From contig QHUE01000276.1 of assembly GCA_003221825.1 (NCBI GenBank), positions 1-6,217 of the forward strand: a stretch of 6,217 bases of DNA, in the 5' to 3' direction. Positions 5,647 through 6,217 of the stretch are shown here, piece by piece (the first letter of the stretch is position 1; each line of letters opens with the position of its first letter). Below the pieces are notes generated by a model that ran no database searches, was not told the DNA's origin, and worked only from the letters and a program-made list of their open reading frames with translations. The stretch comes from Gemmatimonadota bacterium. GTDB taxonomy: Bacteria; Gemmatimonadota; Gemmatimonadetes; Gemmatimonadales; GWC2-71-9. The translations under genes and the position numbers were made by a program.

Positions 5647-6217
5647 CGGACGCCGCTCCGCTCAACACCAGTCGGGCGACCAGCTCACCCACGGCGGGGC
5701 CGTGTTTGAAGCCGTGCCCTGATCCTCCCCCCACGACCCACGCGTTCGCGGCCTGCGGGTGCCGATCGATGATGAAATGTTCGTCAGGCGATTGCTCGTA
5801 CTGGCAGACGCGCGATTCGAGCAGCGGGGCGCCCTTCAGCCCGGGGAACCGATAGGCGAGGTAATCGCGCGCCGTTTGCAGCGCTTCGGGACTCGGGACT
5901 CGGGACTCGGTAGTCGGGTCGATGACAAGTCCTCTGGTATCGTCGGCGACTTTGAAGCCGCGCCACTCGTTGCCGGGAATGCCGTACATAAACCGCGTAC
6001 CATGGTCCGCCCAGACGGGCAGCGCCTCCTCGGTGAAGCGCCGATCGCCCGGCGGCGTCCCGAAGAAGAAGACTTCCTGCCGGGTTGGTTTCACCCGCTC
6101 ACCAATCACATCGGGGAAGAGCGAGCCAAGCCACGGCCCGCAGGCAAAGACGAAGCGATCGGCCGTCAGCGAACCGCCATCAGATAAAGTCACCGCGGAG
6201 AGCTCGCCTCCTTGCGG
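5612..6217 (-). CDS. FAD-dependent amine oxidase, sarcosine-oxidase-like (DAO family), C-terminal part; 5' end outside window
   Basis: The last 201 residues of a DAO-superfamily flavoenzyme, which would oxidise a secondary or N-methyl amino acid with release of peroxide or electron transfer. The frame is open from base 6217, where PQGGELSAVTLSDGG leads into ADRFVFACGPWLGSLFP, the usual second-half FAD-domain strand; the internal GTG at 6191-6193 is therefore unlikely to be the start. The C-terminal block SRVCQYEQSPDEHFIIDRHP is followed by GGGSGHGFKHGPAVGE. It matches monomeric sarcosine oxidase around the cysteine that binds FAD covalently (Cys138 of this fragment), the following tyrosine, and the lysine in GHGFK (171). 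Covalent flavinylation is thus plausible. A seven-base repeat encodes part of TTESRVPSPEA (residues 102-112). The stop TAG at 5612-5614 lies 35 bases inside the next gene. The substrate cannot be read from this portion. Confidence 0.88.
   Translation of the reverse strand, partial: PQGGELSAVTLSDGGSLTADRFVFACGPWLGSLFPDVIGERVKPTRQEVFFFGTPPGDRRFTEEALPVWADHGTRFMYGIPGNEWRGFKVADDTRGLVIDPTTESRVPSPEALQTARDYLAYRFPGLKGAPLLESRVCQYEQSPDEHFIIDRHPQAANAWVVGGGSGHGFKHGPAVGELVARLVLSGAASDEQFRLSRFAH
5887..5910. repeat. Seven-base tandem repeat inside the amine oxidase gene
   Basis: Three exact copies of CGGGACT (5887-5907) followed by a partial copy (CGG) and, after TAGT, another CGGG. It encodes the SRVPSPE part of a predicted surface loop between FAD-domain elements. 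Three units equal 21 bases, so the frame is kept, but a one-unit change would shift it. It looks like replication slippage or insertion of a common short repeat. Confidence 0.85.

Noticed and set aside
1..6217. A defence system, CRISPR array, prophage or insertion sequence
   Set aside because: No repeat-spacer pattern, transposase, integrase, nuclease, helicase or toxin motif appears in any frame; the genes are metabolic and respiratory.

Overview
The window is GC-rich bacterial DNA, and all recognisable genes lie on the minus strand, so transcription runs from high to low coordinates. An Acidobacteriota-like source (for example Vicinamibacteria) is suggested by the high GC, the cytochrome-plus-fused-iron-sulfur/molybdopterin gene pair, and the short heptamer and decamer repeats. 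That placement is recollection, not proof. No plus-strand gene, tRNA, rRNA, CRISPR array, insertion sequence or phage gene was found.

Upstream block (6217 to 3606): three overlapping genes appear to form one operon. They are the C-terminal part of a sarcosine-oxidase-like FAD amine oxidase (5' end outside the window), a 384-residue protein resembling FMN-dependent dihydroorotate-dehydrogenase-type barrels, and a MenC/N-acylamino-acid-racemase-type enolase-superfamily enzyme. The overlaps are 35 and 20 bases, which suggests translational coupling. The MenC-like gene keeps all its catalytic residues but stops about 65-80 residues early. Twenty-four bases later comes a small gene resembling DUF3788 (3581 to 3120), whose stop codon sits inside a strong hairpin (3089-3128).

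Downstream block (about 2982 to 1): after a noncoding stretch that probably carries the promoter come a secreted pentaheme cytochrome c (ActA-like) and, one base later, a Tat-signal molybdopterin-oxidoreductase/ferredoxin fusion (ActB-like). This is the start of an alternative complex III-like quinol-oxidising module; an NrfD-type membrane subunit would be expected beyond base 1. The ActB-like gene is broken: its frame ends at a TGA at 960-962, and the rest of the protein resumes at once in the +1 frame with an estimated 70-100 conserved residues missing.

The most notable points are the two deletion-like lesions (ActB-like and MenC-like), which may be real gene decay or assembly artefacts. 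Others are the full cysteine motif in the ActB molybdopterin-like domain, two in-gene short tandem repeats whose units are not multiples of three, and the unusual oxidase/FMN-barrel/enolase operon.
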